The notes under the pieces were generated by a model. The model worked only from the letters and a program-made list of their open reading frames with translations. It did no database searches and had not been told where the DNA came from. The position numbers and the translations under genes were made by a program. A DNA stretch of 64,000 bases from Balneola vulgaris DSM 17893 (GTDB taxonomy: Bacteria > Bacteroidota > Rhodothermia > Balneolales > Balneolaceae), in NCBI RefSeq assembly GCF_000375465.1, contig NZ_AQXH01000001.1:1263212-1327211 (forward strand), read 5' to 3'. Positions within the stretch are counted from its first letter, which is position 1, and every line of letters starts with the position of its first letter. Of this stretch, positions 53,526 to 63,436 are shown in pieces.

Positions 53526-55087
53526 AGTTGCTCTAGATAAGTATCGTATTTTGTTTCATCAAAATAGTAAGGAGTCAACAACGGCTTATAGGTATTCATA
53601 ATACCTTTATTTAAGTAAATGGCCGGTTTATCATCTTCGCTTATCATTGGTTCATAAGTGGTTTCTTTTGTCTGAACATTATTGAAATAATCCCATGCAT
53701 CTTCCACCAACTTTGGCGACATCAAGAAGTCTAGAACAGTCATAGCTGTAGCTTTTGCGCCTGCTGTAGCTCCTTTGTGAGCAATAGGTGTTGCCATTGC
53801 GATTGCATTACTCCAGTGATGGCCTTGTAACCCTGGTATATTTGAAGGGAATCGAAGGGTAATGGTCGGCATCTTCCACGAAACATCTCCAATATCATCC
53901 GAACCACCACTTACTGGAGATGGTAGTGGGCCACTCAAGTCTGAAATTTTATTACTTAACCCGCGAGGCCTAGACCCTACTTCTTCTTGTACAGCTTTCG
54001 CTAAAGTTAAGTCCGCCTCTGACCATTCAGGCATACCTACTTGTTGAATGTTTTCGAACATGGTTTCTGCTACCACTTTGTTAAAATGACGTGGCCATGC
54101 AGAACCAATAATTTTGGAACTCACTTCGGTATCTGTCATAAGTGCTGCACCTTCTGCAATGTTATTGGCATCTTCATACATACTCATGATTCCTTCATAG
54201 GTCACATCTCTAAAGTAAAACCAGATCGATGCTTCCGAAGGCACTACATTTGGTTGGTCCCCTCCATTGGTAATAATAGAATGTGAGCGTTTTAAGGGGT
54301 GCAAATGTTCACGTTTATAATTCCACCCCACATTCATTAGTTCGGCTGCGTCGAGGGCACTACGGCCTCTCCATGGCGATCCTGCTGAGTGAGCCGACTC
54401 TCCTTTGAAGGTATACTCTACAGAAATTAGTCCTGTACCCCTCGCTTGTCCCCATGAGGTTGAAAACCCACTACTCACGTGCGTGAAGATGGTCATATCT
54501 ATATCATCGAATAATCCATCGCGCGTGTAATAGGCTTTGGCTGCTACTAGCTCTTCCGCGATACCGGGCCACAGAACGAGTGTTCCTTGCATGCCCTCAC
54601 GTTCCATAATTTGTTTAACCGCTAAAGCCGCTGTGATATTTAACGGAATACCCGAATTGTGCCCTTCTCCATGGCCGGGAGCCCCTTCCACAATAGGGTC
54701 ATGATACGCAACACCTGGTTTTTGAGAAGCTTTTGGGATACCGTCCACGTCACTTCCTAAAGCAATTACGGGTTCTCCTGAACCCCAAGTAGCTAACCAC
54801 GCCGTTGGGATTCCTGAAACACCATACTCGATGGTAAATCCATTTTTCTCAAGTATATCAGTAAGGTATTTGGAAGACTCTACTTCTTGAAATCCTAACT
54901 CTGCAAAACTAAACACTTTGTCGATCATGACTTGTGTTTGTTTATGCTGACTTTGCACGATTTCGGCAGCTTCTTTTTTAAAACGATTGATCTGTTTTTT
55001 AGAATACTTTTTTTGAGCGAGGGCCGATCCTGAAAGTGCCAGAGATAGCACCATCATCCCTAAAATGCTTTGTTTTATTAGCTTCAT
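53489..55087 (-). CDS. M20 family amidohydrolase, exported
   Basis: A 532-aa exported zinc hydrolase of the M20 amidohydrolase type, near AbgB-like p-aminobenzoyl-glutamate hydrolases in layout. The signal peptide ends SALAQ. Metal-binding motifs are ALGSDVDGIP, GHGEGHNSGIPLN and GIAEELVAAKAYY, with FKGESAHSAGSPWRGRSALDA typical of the dimerisation domain and LQGHHWSNAIA near the end. It probably hydrolyses acylated amino acids or peptides in the periplasm. Its 3' end lies in repeat copy 2. Confidence 0.9.
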   Translation of the reverse strand: MKLIKQSILGMMVLSLALSGSALAQKKYSKKQINRFKKEAAEIVQSQHKQTQVMIDKVFSFAELGFQEVESSKYLTDILEKNGFTIEYGVSGIPTAWLATWGSGEPVIALGSDVDGIPKASQKPGVAYHDPIVEGAPGHGEGHNSGIPLNITAALAVKQIMEREGMQGTLVLWPGIAEELVAAKAYYTRDGLFDDIDMTIFTHVSSGFSTSWGQARGTGLISVEYTFKGESAHSAGSPWRGRSALDAAELMNVGWNYKREHLHPLKRSHSIITNGGDQPNVVPSEASIWFYFRDVTYEGIMSMYEDANNIAEGAALMTDTEVSSKIIGSAWPRHFNKVVAETMFENIQQVGMPEWSEADLTLAKAVQEEVGSRPRGLSNKISDLSGPLPSPVSGGSDDIGDVSWKMPTITLRFPSNIPGLQGHHWSNAIAMATPIAHKGATAGAKATAMTVLDFLMSPKLVEDAWDYFNNVQTKETTYEPMISEDDKPAIYLNKGIMNTYKPLLTPYYFDETKYDTYLEQLGIEYPTIKKKN

Positions 55088-55158
55088 GTTCCCTAATTAG
55101 TTAATAGATTCATGAATGTAGTAAAACAAAACTATGATTGAAAAGGAGCTAAGTAATG

Positions 55159-56019
55159 CTATCCTTTGTCTTTTTGATCCTCATCCCCAAACTTAGACCC
55201 TACAGGTGGGCGGTATTCTTGGAATGGCATCTTCAATAGGTTGAGCACATCATCATGTTCTTTAGGATCCATGTGAGTGTCGATGCCATATTTTAGATTA
55301 TTGGTATCCTCTACTTCAGCAAAAGTCCCAAACATGCGGTCCCATATTGCAAATATATTTCCATAGTTCGTATCAGTGAGTGGCTGTGTATAATGATGGT
55401 GAACTTTATGCATATACGGAGTTACAAATACCCAAGAGAGCGCCCTATCTAACTTTTTTGGCATTTGAATGTTTGCATGATTGAAGTGGGTGAATAGTGC
55501 CGAAAGACTTTGATATAAAAATACAATCCATATTGGTGCTCCAACTATGAGCACTCCCACCACAGTAAAGAGCATTCGAAACACGGCTTCTCCGGGATGA
55601 TGCCTAAGTCCTGTGGTAACATCTACGGTGGTATCAGAGTGGTGAATGAGATGGAATCGCCATAATAGCTTCACTTTATGTTCAACCCAGTGTACCGTAT
55701 ATGCCCCAATAAGATCTAATACCATAACCCCAATCACAGCTTGCAACCATATAGGAATCTCGACTATATGAATAAGCCCAAATTCATTTGCCGTAGCCCA
55801 ATTTGATGTAAACAACAGTACCCCTGCAAAACCTAAACCAATCACTACGAATAGGACTGTGAGAAGTCCATTAATGAGTGCGTGACGCACTTTTTTATAG
55901 CCAAACTCAAAAAGTGGAAACACCCCTTCTATTATCCAAAACACGAATATCCCACCAATTAAAATACCTGCTCTAAATACAGTGGGGATATTTTCAAAAA
56001 AATCAATAAAAGCGTCCAT
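55159..56019 (-). CDS. Sterol desaturase/fatty acid hydroxylase family protein
   Basis: A 286-aa membrane di-iron enzyme with about five helices. The histidine boxes are present: HWVEHKVKLLWRFHLIHHSD, GLRHHPGE and the last group in MHKVHHHYTQP, followed by DRMFGTF. Such enzymes hydroxylate or desaturate lipids at the membrane surface. Substrate is unknown; carotenoid or fatty-acid hydroxylation is possible. It stands alone, 71 bp upstream of the M20 start. Confidence 0.9.
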   Translation of the reverse strand: MDAFIDFFENIPTVFRAGILIGGIFVFWIIEGVFPLFEFGYKKVRHALINGLLTVLFVVIGLGFAGVLLFTSNWATANEFGLIHIVEIPIWLQAVIGVMVLDLIGAYTVHWVEHKVKLLWRFHLIHHSDTTVDVTTGLRHHPGEAVFRMLFTVVGVLIVGAPIWIVFLYQSLSALFTHFNHANIQMPKKLDRALSWVFVTPYMHKVHHHYTQPLTDTNYGNIFAIWDRMFGTFAEVEDTNNLKYGIDTHMDPKEHDDVLNLLKMPFQEYRPPVGSKFGDEDQKDKG

Positions 56020-56071
56020 TGGGAACCTCTTTGAGTATAGTGCTAAGGCAAGATGTTAATATTCTAGAAAC

Positions 56072-56107
56072 AAAAAAAGCCTTCTCTCAATATGAAAGAA
56101 GGCTTTT
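56072..56107 (-). terminator. Terminator of the BNR/sortilin-like gene
   Basis: AAAGCCTTCT (56076-56085) pairs with AGAAGGCTTT (56097-56106); on the minus strand it is followed by T7. It lies 26 bp past the stop of the 56133-59321 gene. Confidence 0.88.
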
Positions 56108-56132
56108 AAATTTAAACCGTTTGAACTGAACG

Positions 56133-59100
56133 TTAGTTCATGTCTACTGGGCTAAGGTCTTTGAAGAGCTTGAAGTCTGCACTCTCCATCGTTCTTTGGT
56201 AACTAGACCAATCCGTTCTTAAGAACTCATTGATCTTCGTTAAGGCCATTTCAACCTCTTCTTCAGCTAAACGAAGTAGGTTTTGCTCATTCGAACCAGG
56301 GCCGTCGAAGTCGTTACCCATATAGCGGTATGGTGCACGAACTTTCTGCATCACATTTGGAGCAGGATTACGAGTAATACCTTGGCGATTATCAGGAGCA
56401 CCAAATACCATATTCATAAGATCTTCGATCTTCTGCTTGGTTTCTTTGTTGGCTTCCATTACCTCTTTAAGCTCTTCTTTATCTCTAGAATCAGCTTTTA
56501 TTAAGGTCTCATAGGTATTCACGATTTCCATCGCTTCTATAAGTTGATCAGTTCCTTTTGCAAGGGTAGCGTTCAACTCTGCTACTTCGTCTTGTAACTC
56601 GGCTGTTCTACGAAGTGCGGCCATGCTCACTTCAATACGTGGATCGTGCTTAACCGTAACCATTGTTGAGTCAGATTCACCACCATAGGTAAATACTAAC
56701 TTGTAGGTTCCTGGCAATACACTTCTTCCGTATGGTTCTGGAGAATTAGGACGAGCTTTACGACGACTTGGTCCTCTTAAGCCCGCACGTTCCATGCCCC
56801 AGCTCGTTCTATTGATACCATCATGCTGTGGAGTGCGCTCAAAAGTTCTAATCTTGTTGCCCGAGCTATCGAACACTTCGATGGTCACTTTTTCATCTTT
56901 ATCAGACTTCTCTTCGCCTTCTTTCTTCAGATTCTCGCTGTTCACAGAGTAGGTTAGCATCGCTCCCATCATTCTGTTTTCACCACTGAACATACCATCT
57001 GCAGCGAAACGAACACCACGAGCTTGACGCGTTTTAGCCTGAATTGCAACCGGTGCAGGATATACCTTAATGGTTTTCTTCAATTCATCAGCTCCATTTT
57101 TCGCTAGCTCACGAAGTGGGCGAATATCATCAAGTACCCAAAAAGCACGGCCGAAAGTACCGATTACTAAATCGTGCTCTCTTGGATGAATTACCATATC
57201 GTACGTTGATACCGTTGGGTATTCGTTAGTCCATTTAGTCCAATTTTTACCTGCATCAATCGATACATATAATCCTAACTCTGTTCCTAAGAACATTAAG
57301 TTTGGCTCTTCTAAATCTTGAACAAATGACAACGCGTATCCTTCAATACCTTTGTCTTTACCAATATTGGTCCACTTCTTACCATAATCTTTGGTGTGCA
57401 TTACATACACGCCCCAGTCATCACGGCGGTAGTTGTTAATAACAGCTACTGCTTCGCCTGCATTAAACTTAGAAGCTTTGATTTGAGCAACCCAGCTATT
57501 TGCAGGAACTCCTTTGATGTTCTTAGTAAGATCGGTCCAGTTTTCGCCACCATCTCTTGTGATGTGAACTTTACCGTCATCCGAACCTACCCAAATTAGC
57601 CCACGCTCTACAGAACTTGGCTCAATGGCTAGTAGTGTAGTATGGTTCTCAGCACCCGTAGCATCCATAGTGATACCACCACTTTCATGCTGCTTTTGCT
57701 TTTCTGGGTCGTTGGTTGTTAAGTCAGGAGATATAATTTCCCACGACTCACCACGGTCGGTACTTTTGTGAACAAACTGAGAGCCGAAATAAATAGTCTC
57801 GTCATCAAATGGATCGAAGTTAATCGGTGCATTCCAGTTGAAGCGTAAATCTTCTCCTTCTGGGTGATTTGGCTTCACAAATCTTGAAGTACCCGTTTCT
57901 AAATCGATACGGCCTACATTTCCTTGCTGCGACATTGCATATGCATATCGAGAATCACTTTGGTCCATCGATACATCAAAACCATCACCAAAGAATAATT
58001 CTTCCCAATATGAATTTCGGATACCGCCCGAGCGAAGCACGTAAGCAGGTCCTTGCCAGGTACCATTATCCTGCATACCACCATAGATGTTGTATGGGAA
58101 GTCGTTGTCTACAGTAACATGATAGAATTGACCTACAGGAATATTATCGATGAATCTCCAAGTATCGCCACCGTCGTATGTGATATTCAAACCACCATCG
58201 TTACCATCAAGCATAAAGCCAGGGTTTGTTGGGCTAAGCCAGAAGGCATGGTGATCAGGATGAACCCAATTATAGTATGGATATAAACTTTCGAATGAAC
58301 GCCCACCATCCGTACTTTTAGATATATACGTGTAGATACTGTACACGGTATTTTCATTAAACGGGTCTACATATATTTCAGCGTAGTAAAATGGACGGTT
58401 CCCTACTTCAGGGTCTTTTTCAACTGTTTGGCGAAGTTCCCACGTGTAACCACCATCATCAGAACGGTAAATACCATTCTTTTTTGATTCGACATGTGCG
58501 TATACCACATTTGGGTTACTTGGTGCAATTGCTACACCCATTCTACCTAAGTTACCTTCAGGAAATCCATCATCAGAAGTAACTTTTTCCCAGTTTTCAC
58601 CACCATCAATAGTGCGGTATAAACCTGAGCCTTCACCACCTGATTTAAATGTCCACGGCCATCTGCGGAATTCCCACATGGCTGCAAAGATTTTATTCGG
58701 GTTATTAGGATCCATAACCATATCAGCAATACCCGTACGGTTATTTATATAAAGGATTTTCTCCCAAGTCTCACCACCATCAGTAGTTTTATATACCCCG
58801 CGTGTTTCGCTATCGCCCCAAGCAGAACCTTGAGCTCCAACGTAAACAACATCAGGATTTTCTGGGTGAATGATAACACGGTGAATATTACGTGTTTCCT
58901 CTAATCCCATAAGCTCAAATGTGCGGCCACCATCTATACTCTTGTATACTCCAGCACCACTACTTTGGCTATTTCTTGGGTTACCTTCACCAGTACCAAC
59001 CCAAACAATGTTAGGGTTTTTTTGATGGATATCGATCGCACCAATAGATGCTGCACCGTAATTATCAAAAATTGGTTCCCATTTAATGCCACCGCTTTCA

Positions 59101-59321
59101 GACTTCCATACGCCACCTGAAGCAGCTCCAACATACATGATATCTGGATTTGAATTCACAACATCTATGGCTGTGATTCTACCACTCATGCCTGCCGGCC
59201 CCACATTCCTTGGGGTCATCCCTTTTAATAACTCCATATCTAACTGTTGAGCGGATACCCCAGTAGCGCTCAGCATTAGAAATAAAGCTACAACAAAACT
59301 AATCGTATAAAATTTTCTCAT
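56133..59321 (-). CDS. Large secreted BNR/VPS10-sortilin-like propeller protein
   Basis: A 1062-aa exported protein (signal peptide ending VSAQ). Many Asp-box repeats are visible: WKSESGGIKWEPIFD, YKSIDGGRTFE, YKTTDGGETWEKI, YRTIDGGENWEKV, YRSDDGGYTWELR, HKSTDRGESWEII and ITRDGGENWTDL, spanning about residues 25-720 as two propellers. A beta-sandwich part (VTIEVFDSSGNKIRTFERTP) and a helical C-terminus follow. Such proteins are usually annotated as glycosyl hydrolases but lack an assigned activity; a polymer- or peptide-binding role is equally likely. It is 68 bp after the metalloprotease gene with a terminator between. Confidence 0.88.
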   Translation of the reverse strand: MRKFYTISFVVALFLMLSATGVSAQQLDMELLKGMTPRNVGPAGMSGRITAIDVVNSNPDIMYVGAASGGVWKSESGGIKWEPIFDNYGAASIGAIDIHQKNPNIVWVGTGEGNPRNSQSSGAGVYKSIDGGRTFELMGLEETRNIHRVIIHPENPDVVYVGAQGSAWGDSETRGVYKTTDGGETWEKILYINNRTGIADMVMDPNNPNKIFAAMWEFRRWPWTFKSGGEGSGLYRTIDGGENWEKVTSDDGFPEGNLGRMGVAIAPSNPNVVYAHVESKKNGIYRSDDGGYTWELRQTVEKDPEVGNRPFYYAEIYVDPFNENTVYSIYTYISKSTDGGRSFESLYPYYNWVHPDHHAFWLSPTNPGFMLDGNDGGLNITYDGGDTWRFIDNIPVGQFYHVTVDNDFPYNIYGGMQDNGTWQGPAYVLRSGGIRNSYWEELFFGDGFDVSMDQSDSRYAYAMSQQGNVGRIDLETGTSRFVKPNHPEGEDLRFNWNAPINFDPFDDETIYFGSQFVHKSTDRGESWEIISPDLTTNDPEKQKQHESGGITMDATGAENHTTLLAIEPSSVERGLIWVGSDDGKVHITRDGGENWTDLTKNIKGVPANSWVAQIKASKFNAGEAVAVINNYRRDDWGVYVMHTKDYGKKWTNIGKDKGIEGYALSFVQDLEEPNLMFLGTELGLYVSIDAGKNWTKWTNEYPTVSTYDMVIHPREHDLVIGTFGRAFWVLDDIRPLRELAKNGADELKKTIKVYPAPVAIQAKTRQARGVRFAADGMFSGENRMMGAMLTYSVNSENLKKEGEEKSDKDEKVTIEVFDSSGNKIRTFERTPQHDGINRTSWGMERAGLRGPSRRKARPNSPEPYGRSVLPGTYKLVFTYGGESDSTMVTVKHDPRIEVSMAALRRTAELQDEVAELNATLAKGTDQLIEAMEIVNTYETLIKADSRDKEELKEVMEANKETKQKIEDLMNMVFGAPDNRQGITRNPAPNVMQKVRAPYRYMGNDFDGPGSNEQNLLRLAEEEVEMALTKINEFLRTDWSSYQRTMESADFKLFKDLSPVDMN

Positions 59322-59342
59322 AGGTTTTTTTTTAGTGTTAAC

Positions 59343-59373
59343 AAAAAAGGGCAGCCACGAGGCTACCCTTTTG
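59343..59373 (-). terminator. Terminator of the metalloprotease gene
   Basis: AAAAGGGCAGCC and GGCTACCCTTTT form a hairpin with one mismatch around an ACGA loop; the minus strand continues into T6. It lies just past the stop codon at 59390. Confidence 0.88.
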
Positions 59374-59389
59374 ATATTATAGATAAATA

Positions 59390-61861
59390 TTAGTCGTTAT
59401 TACCGTCAAGGATATCGTCAATCCGGTTTCTAGAATCATCTAGGTGAATACGAGTTGCACGATCTAATCCTCCGCCAGCAATAGCGCTATTGATATCCCG
59501 CTTAAGGATATTAAGCTCGTTACGTACTACAGGACGAATATCAGATTGACTTACATCAACGCCTCTACCGCTATCTGTAGTTAATAATCTTTCCATAGCT
59601 TCTAAGTAAGCACGTTGTAGATGACGACGGTGGACATTGATATTGCGCTTAGCTCTTGCTTCCGACCATACGCCATTTCTTACATCATCCATCATTTCAA
59701 TGAGTGTGTAAACATCACTATCCGTACGTGTTTCAGCTTCAATAAGTCTTCCTAATCGATCTGGTCGTAGCAAGTTGTTTAGTACGCCCGCTTGTGCTCC
59801 ACGGAAAGTCTCAACTGCTGAAGATTGGTTGATACGATCTAAGATCTCTTTATTGAATGCCCAGCTTGGAGCAGTGAATGCATGTCTGTTTAAGAACTCC
59901 ATCGCTCTACGCTGATCTTCTTCTGAAACCACTTCATATACAGCACCTTCTTCGTCGTAGGTCTTATAGTTTTGGTAAACACCACCAACATAAGTAGTAA
60001 CGTGGCCCATATATCTTCTCCACTGACCTAATACGTTGTTGTAAAGTTCAGCTAGATCGTCAAAGTTCTCGCCATCTTCTTCCACCCAGTCAATGAGGTT
60101 ATCCGTAATCACTTGAAGGTTAGCTAAGCCAAGCTCACTTGCTTTCATAGCATCATCACCAATAGCTTCGGTTTGTGATCTTGGGTCAGCGCCGTTAGCA
60201 TATCCGAACCAGTATAGCGGATCACCACTTTTCTCAACAATCCATTCATTTAAGATTTCATCTTCGTCAGATGGCTCATCGATATCTGGTAACCAAGTGT
60301 AACCCCACTTAATTGACCACTTATCGTACTCACCTATTTTTGGGTAAAACTGAGTTACACCATCACCTGGTTGTGCAATGTAATTGAAACGAGCATAATC
60401 CATAATTGAAGGCGCTGTTCCATGCGTTGAGGTGAACTCAGGATCTCTTAATTGATCTACAGTATAACCAACACTTGAACCCATGTTATGAGGTAAACCA
60501 AGCGTGTGACCAACCTCATGAGCCATTACGAAACGAAGTAATTCGCCCATAATCTCATCCGACAGTTTTACATGGCGAGCATCAGGGTTCGATGCCGCTG
60601 TTTGAATGAAATACCAGTTTCTAAGTAGATTCTGAATGTTATGGTACCAAAGGATATCACTTTCTAAAATCTGGCCAGATCTTGGATCATGTACGTGTGG
60701 ACCTTGAGCATTCTGAATTGGATTTGTGATGTAACGCATCACAGAGTAACGCACATCTTCTGGAGAAAACTCTGGGTCTTCTTCTGGAGATGGTGCTTCT
60801 TTACCGATGATCGCATTTTTAAATCCAGCTTCTTCAAAAGCTACTTGCCAATCTTCAATACCTTTGATTAAATATTCTCTCCACTTAATCGGTGTAGCAG
60901 GATCTAGGTAGTATACAATAGGCTCAACAGGCTCAACAAGTTCACCTCTCAAATAAGCTTCTTTGTCTTTTGGTACTAACTTGTAACGAGTAATAAATCT
61001 ATTACGAGCCGCACGGTGTTCATCAGAACTATAATCGTATTGGCTAATCGAGAAATAACCTACACGTTGGTCCCAATTTCTTGGAGTCATAGGTTCTTCT
61101 GGAAGAAGAATCATCGACTGATTCATTTCTATAGAAAGTGTATTTGTAGCACCATTAGCTGGCGGGTTAGCCGCATCGTAAGTAAGTACGTGACGTACTT
61201 CAATGTTCTCTGGGTAACTTGAAATTTTGTTTACAAAAGAACGACTACCATCTAATCTTCGAACTTGAAAGTTTCTTCTTTGAAAACTACTCAATCCACT
61301 TAATAATGCTACATCAGTGGTATATAGTTTTGTAGCGTCAATAACTACACCTGAAGTGTCTTTGTTATTGGCCTCAATCTTAAATGAAAAGATCACAGGC
61401 TCAAAGTTATTATTGCGAACAGATTTGTAGATAGGATCTTCTTCGCTAGCTACATTCGAATAGCTCACATGACGAAGTAGAATATTATTGTCTTTTCTTT
61501 CCCATCTCACTACTTGTTGTCCACGAGCTTTCTGGCCTGCACCACCAAAGCTAAAGTTTTCAACTGAACCAGCTACACGACTTACTAGTAGCATCTCTCT
61601 GTTCAATAGTTCATTCGGAATTTCGTAGAAAAACGAATCCTTTACTTTATGCACATTAAACAGACCCTCATCTGTTTTTGCATCTTTCGTGATCACCTCA
61701 CTGAATTTCTTGAGATCACCTTTTGGGGTTGGCCGCTTAGTAGCCGTTGAAGCACCATTTGATTTTGATGTAGTTCCCGTTGTTTTACAACCCGAAACCA
61801 CTAAAACCAAACAGAGCGATAGAGCAAACATTTTGCTCATCATCTTAACACCGTAGTTCAT
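59390..61861 (-). CDS. Zinc-dependent metalloprotease lipoprotein (DUF5117/DUF4953-type)
   Basis: An 823-aa exported lipoprotein (lipobox VVSGCK). The metzincin-like zinc motif is H448-E-V-G-H452-T-L-G-L-P-H458 followed by NMGSS, and the Met-turn candidate is SIMDYARFNY. The N-terminal half (DUF5117-like, about 30-320) holds KDSFFYEIPNELLNREML and the C-terminal third (DUF4953-like) is helical. It belongs to a widespread Bacteroidetes group of surface metalloproteases. Start may be the ATG at 61841-61843, which gives a shorter signal peptide; the longer one is given. Confidence 0.9.
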   Translation of the reverse strand: MNYGVKMMSKMFALSLCLVLVVSGCKTTGTTSKSNGASTATKRPTPKGDLKKFSEVITKDAKTDEGLFNVHKVKDSFFYEIPNELLNREMLLVSRVAGSVENFSFGGAGQKARGQQVVRWERKDNNILLRHVSYSNVASEEDPIYKSVRNNNFEPVIFSFKIEANNKDTSGVVIDATKLYTTDVALLSGLSSFQRRNFQVRRLDGSRSFVNKISSYPENIEVRHVLTYDAANPPANGATNTLSIEMNQSMILLPEEPMTPRNWDQRVGYFSISQYDYSSDEHRAARNRFITRYKLVPKDKEAYLRGELVEPVEPIVYYLDPATPIKWREYLIKGIEDWQVAFEEAGFKNAIIGKEAPSPEEDPEFSPEDVRYSVMRYITNPIQNAQGPHVHDPRSGQILESDILWYHNIQNLLRNWYFIQTAASNPDARHVKLSDEIMGELLRFVMAHEVGHTLGLPHNMGSSVGYTVDQLRDPEFTSTHGTAPSIMDYARFNYIAQPGDGVTQFYPKIGEYDKWSIKWGYTWLPDIDEPSDEDEILNEWIVEKSGDPLYWFGYANGADPRSQTEAIGDDAMKASELGLANLQVITDNLIDWVEEDGENFDDLAELYNNVLGQWRRYMGHVTTYVGGVYQNYKTYDEEGAVYEVVSEEDQRRAMEFLNRHAFTAPSWAFNKEILDRINQSSAVETFRGAQAGVLNNLLRPDRLGRLIEAETRTDSDVYTLIEMMDDVRNGVWSEARAKRNINVHRRHLQRAYLEAMERLLTTDSGRGVDVSQSDIRPVVRNELNILKRDINSAIAGGGLDRATRIHLDDSRNRIDDILDGNND

Positions 61862-61976
61862 TGCATCTGTTTTTTAGTGAAAATTTATAGAAAGATAAAG
61901 TCAGATAATGCGATGAGCTAATCAAGTAGATTTTTAGCTATGGTGTAAAATCTTTAAAACAACCATTGAAAGGCAT

Positions 61977-62004
61977 AAAAAAAGCACTGGCTTTCACCGG
62001 TGCT
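61977..62004 (-). terminator. Terminator of the susD gene
   Basis: AGCACTGG (61983-61990), loop CTTTCA, CCGGTGCT (61997-62004) with one G-T pair. On the minus strand it runs into T7. It lies 23 bp past the susD stop codon. Confidence 0.88.
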
Positions 62005-62026
62005 CCTAAAGATTTGAGGTATTCTT

Positions 62027-63400
62027 TTAATTTAAGTTCGGATTGATATCCGTTTCACGTTGTGGAATTGGGAATATAATACTGGTAGAATTATACGCCT
62101 CTGTACCTACATCCATCTGACGTCTTTTTAAGTCGTGCAGTAATTGCCCTTCGAACGCTAATTCTAACTTACGTTCTAGTAAGATATCATCAAGGTCGAA
62201 ATTTACTTCCAATATTGGAGTGGCATTCACTCGGTCACGAATTTCGTTCACGTCTTCACGAGGAGTATTTGGCCCTACATAATTACCAACGCCTAATTCG
62301 AAATTAGCCTCTGCACGGGTTAGGTACATTTCAGCTAATCGGATAGTGTTGATGTTACCATATTGGTTCATCCACTTACCGGTTCTACGAGGAGTTGAGT
62401 TATCGCCTGAAACATCGAAATAGAATAAATCTAGTCGATCATCGCCAGCTTCATAGAGGTTTGTGTGCGCGTCAAGGATATTGATATCACCACGCCCACT
62501 GTTTTCTTCAGATGCGAAATATAAGTTAAGGTCATTCGCGCCATCTTGATCACTCACCTGAATAGCGAAAATATCCTCGGTAGTGTTGTTATTCGAATTA
62601 TTGAATACATCTTCGTAATCAGATACTAAGCTATACTCAAACGATTGAATAACTCGGTTCGCTTCTGTAGCCGCATTTTGATAATCAGCTTGCTGCAGAT
62701 ACACTCTTGACAGCATGGCTGATGCCGCATAGGTAGTTGCGAAACTTCCATTAGATAGGGGAAGTAAATCTCGAGCCGTAGTTAAATCAGAAATTATCTG
62801 ATCGTACGTGGCTTCTACAGAACTGCGGTCGATCATACGAATATTCGCGTAATCTTCTTCAGGTTCCGTTACTAGCTGAATACCAGGATTAGTATCCGTA
62901 CTACCCGCACTATATGGAAGAGCAAATAGCTTCACTAATTCAAAGAATGTAGTTCCTCGAATAAATAATGCTTCGCCCTGAATGCGATCTTTTGTGGCTT
63001 GGTCTTCGATTTGGTCTAAGTTAGCAAGCACAATATTGGCCAAGTTTATAGTAATGTAACCACGATTATATGTGGACTGAACCTGACCGTTCGTGTTTTG
63101 CACCGACTTATTGAAGATTTGTCGAAGTGTTTGGAATGTACCTGAGAAGTTAATTTCAGGTGTGTTTTCATCATGGGCAAATAGCTCAGCAATTACCGCT
63201 GTGTTACCTCCCATTAAGTCATCATCCGAGAAACTATCATAAGCTCCAATTAATACGGATTCAACGTTTTCAGCCCCTTGCAATGCTTGGTCTCCCGACA
63301 CCGACTGCTTAGGCTCAACATCGAGTAAACTATCACAGCCTGCTAATATTAAAAGCGGCAACAACAGCACTCTGCTATATGTTTTAATTCTGTTTTTCAT
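62027..63400 (-). CDS. RagB/SusD family nutrient-binding lipoprotein
   Basis: A 457-aa outer-membrane surface lipoprotein (lipobox ILAGCDS). I chose the ATG at 63398-63400, which starts MKNRIKTYSRVLLLPLLIL; ten extra residues upstream look non-native. SusD features are LLDVEPKQSVSGDQALQ, the TPR-like helices, the conserved GEALFIRGTTFFELVKLFA segment and a C-terminal LRLAEMYLTRAEANFELG-like stretch (here NTIRLAEMYLTRAEA). It caps the SusC channel to capture oligosaccharides, peptides or other polymers. It is six bases after the adjacent susC gene. Confidence 0.93.
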   Translation of the reverse strand: MKNRIKTYSRVLLLPLLILAGCDSLLDVEPKQSVSGDQALQGAENVESVLIGAYDSFSDDDLMGGNTAVIAELFAHDENTPEINFSGTFQTLRQIFNKSVQNTNGQVQSTYNRGYITINLANIVLANLDQIEDQATKDRIQGEALFIRGTTFFELVKLFALPYSAGSTDTNPGIQLVTEPEEDYANIRMIDRSSVEATYDQIISDLTTARDLLPLSNGSFATTYAASAMLSRVYLQQADYQNAATEANRVIQSFEYSLVSDYEDVFNNSNNNTTEDIFAIQVSDQDGANDLNLYFASEENSGRGDINILDAHTNLYEAGDDRLDLFYFDVSGDNSTPRRTGKWMNQYGNINTIRLAEMYLTRAEANFELGVGNYVGPNTPREDVNEIRDRVNATPILEVNFDLDDILLERKLELAFEGQLLHDLKRRQMDVGTEAYNSTSIIFPIPQRETDINPNLN

Positions 63401-63436
63401 GTCTAATCTCATTTTTAGTCTAAATTTCATTTCGGA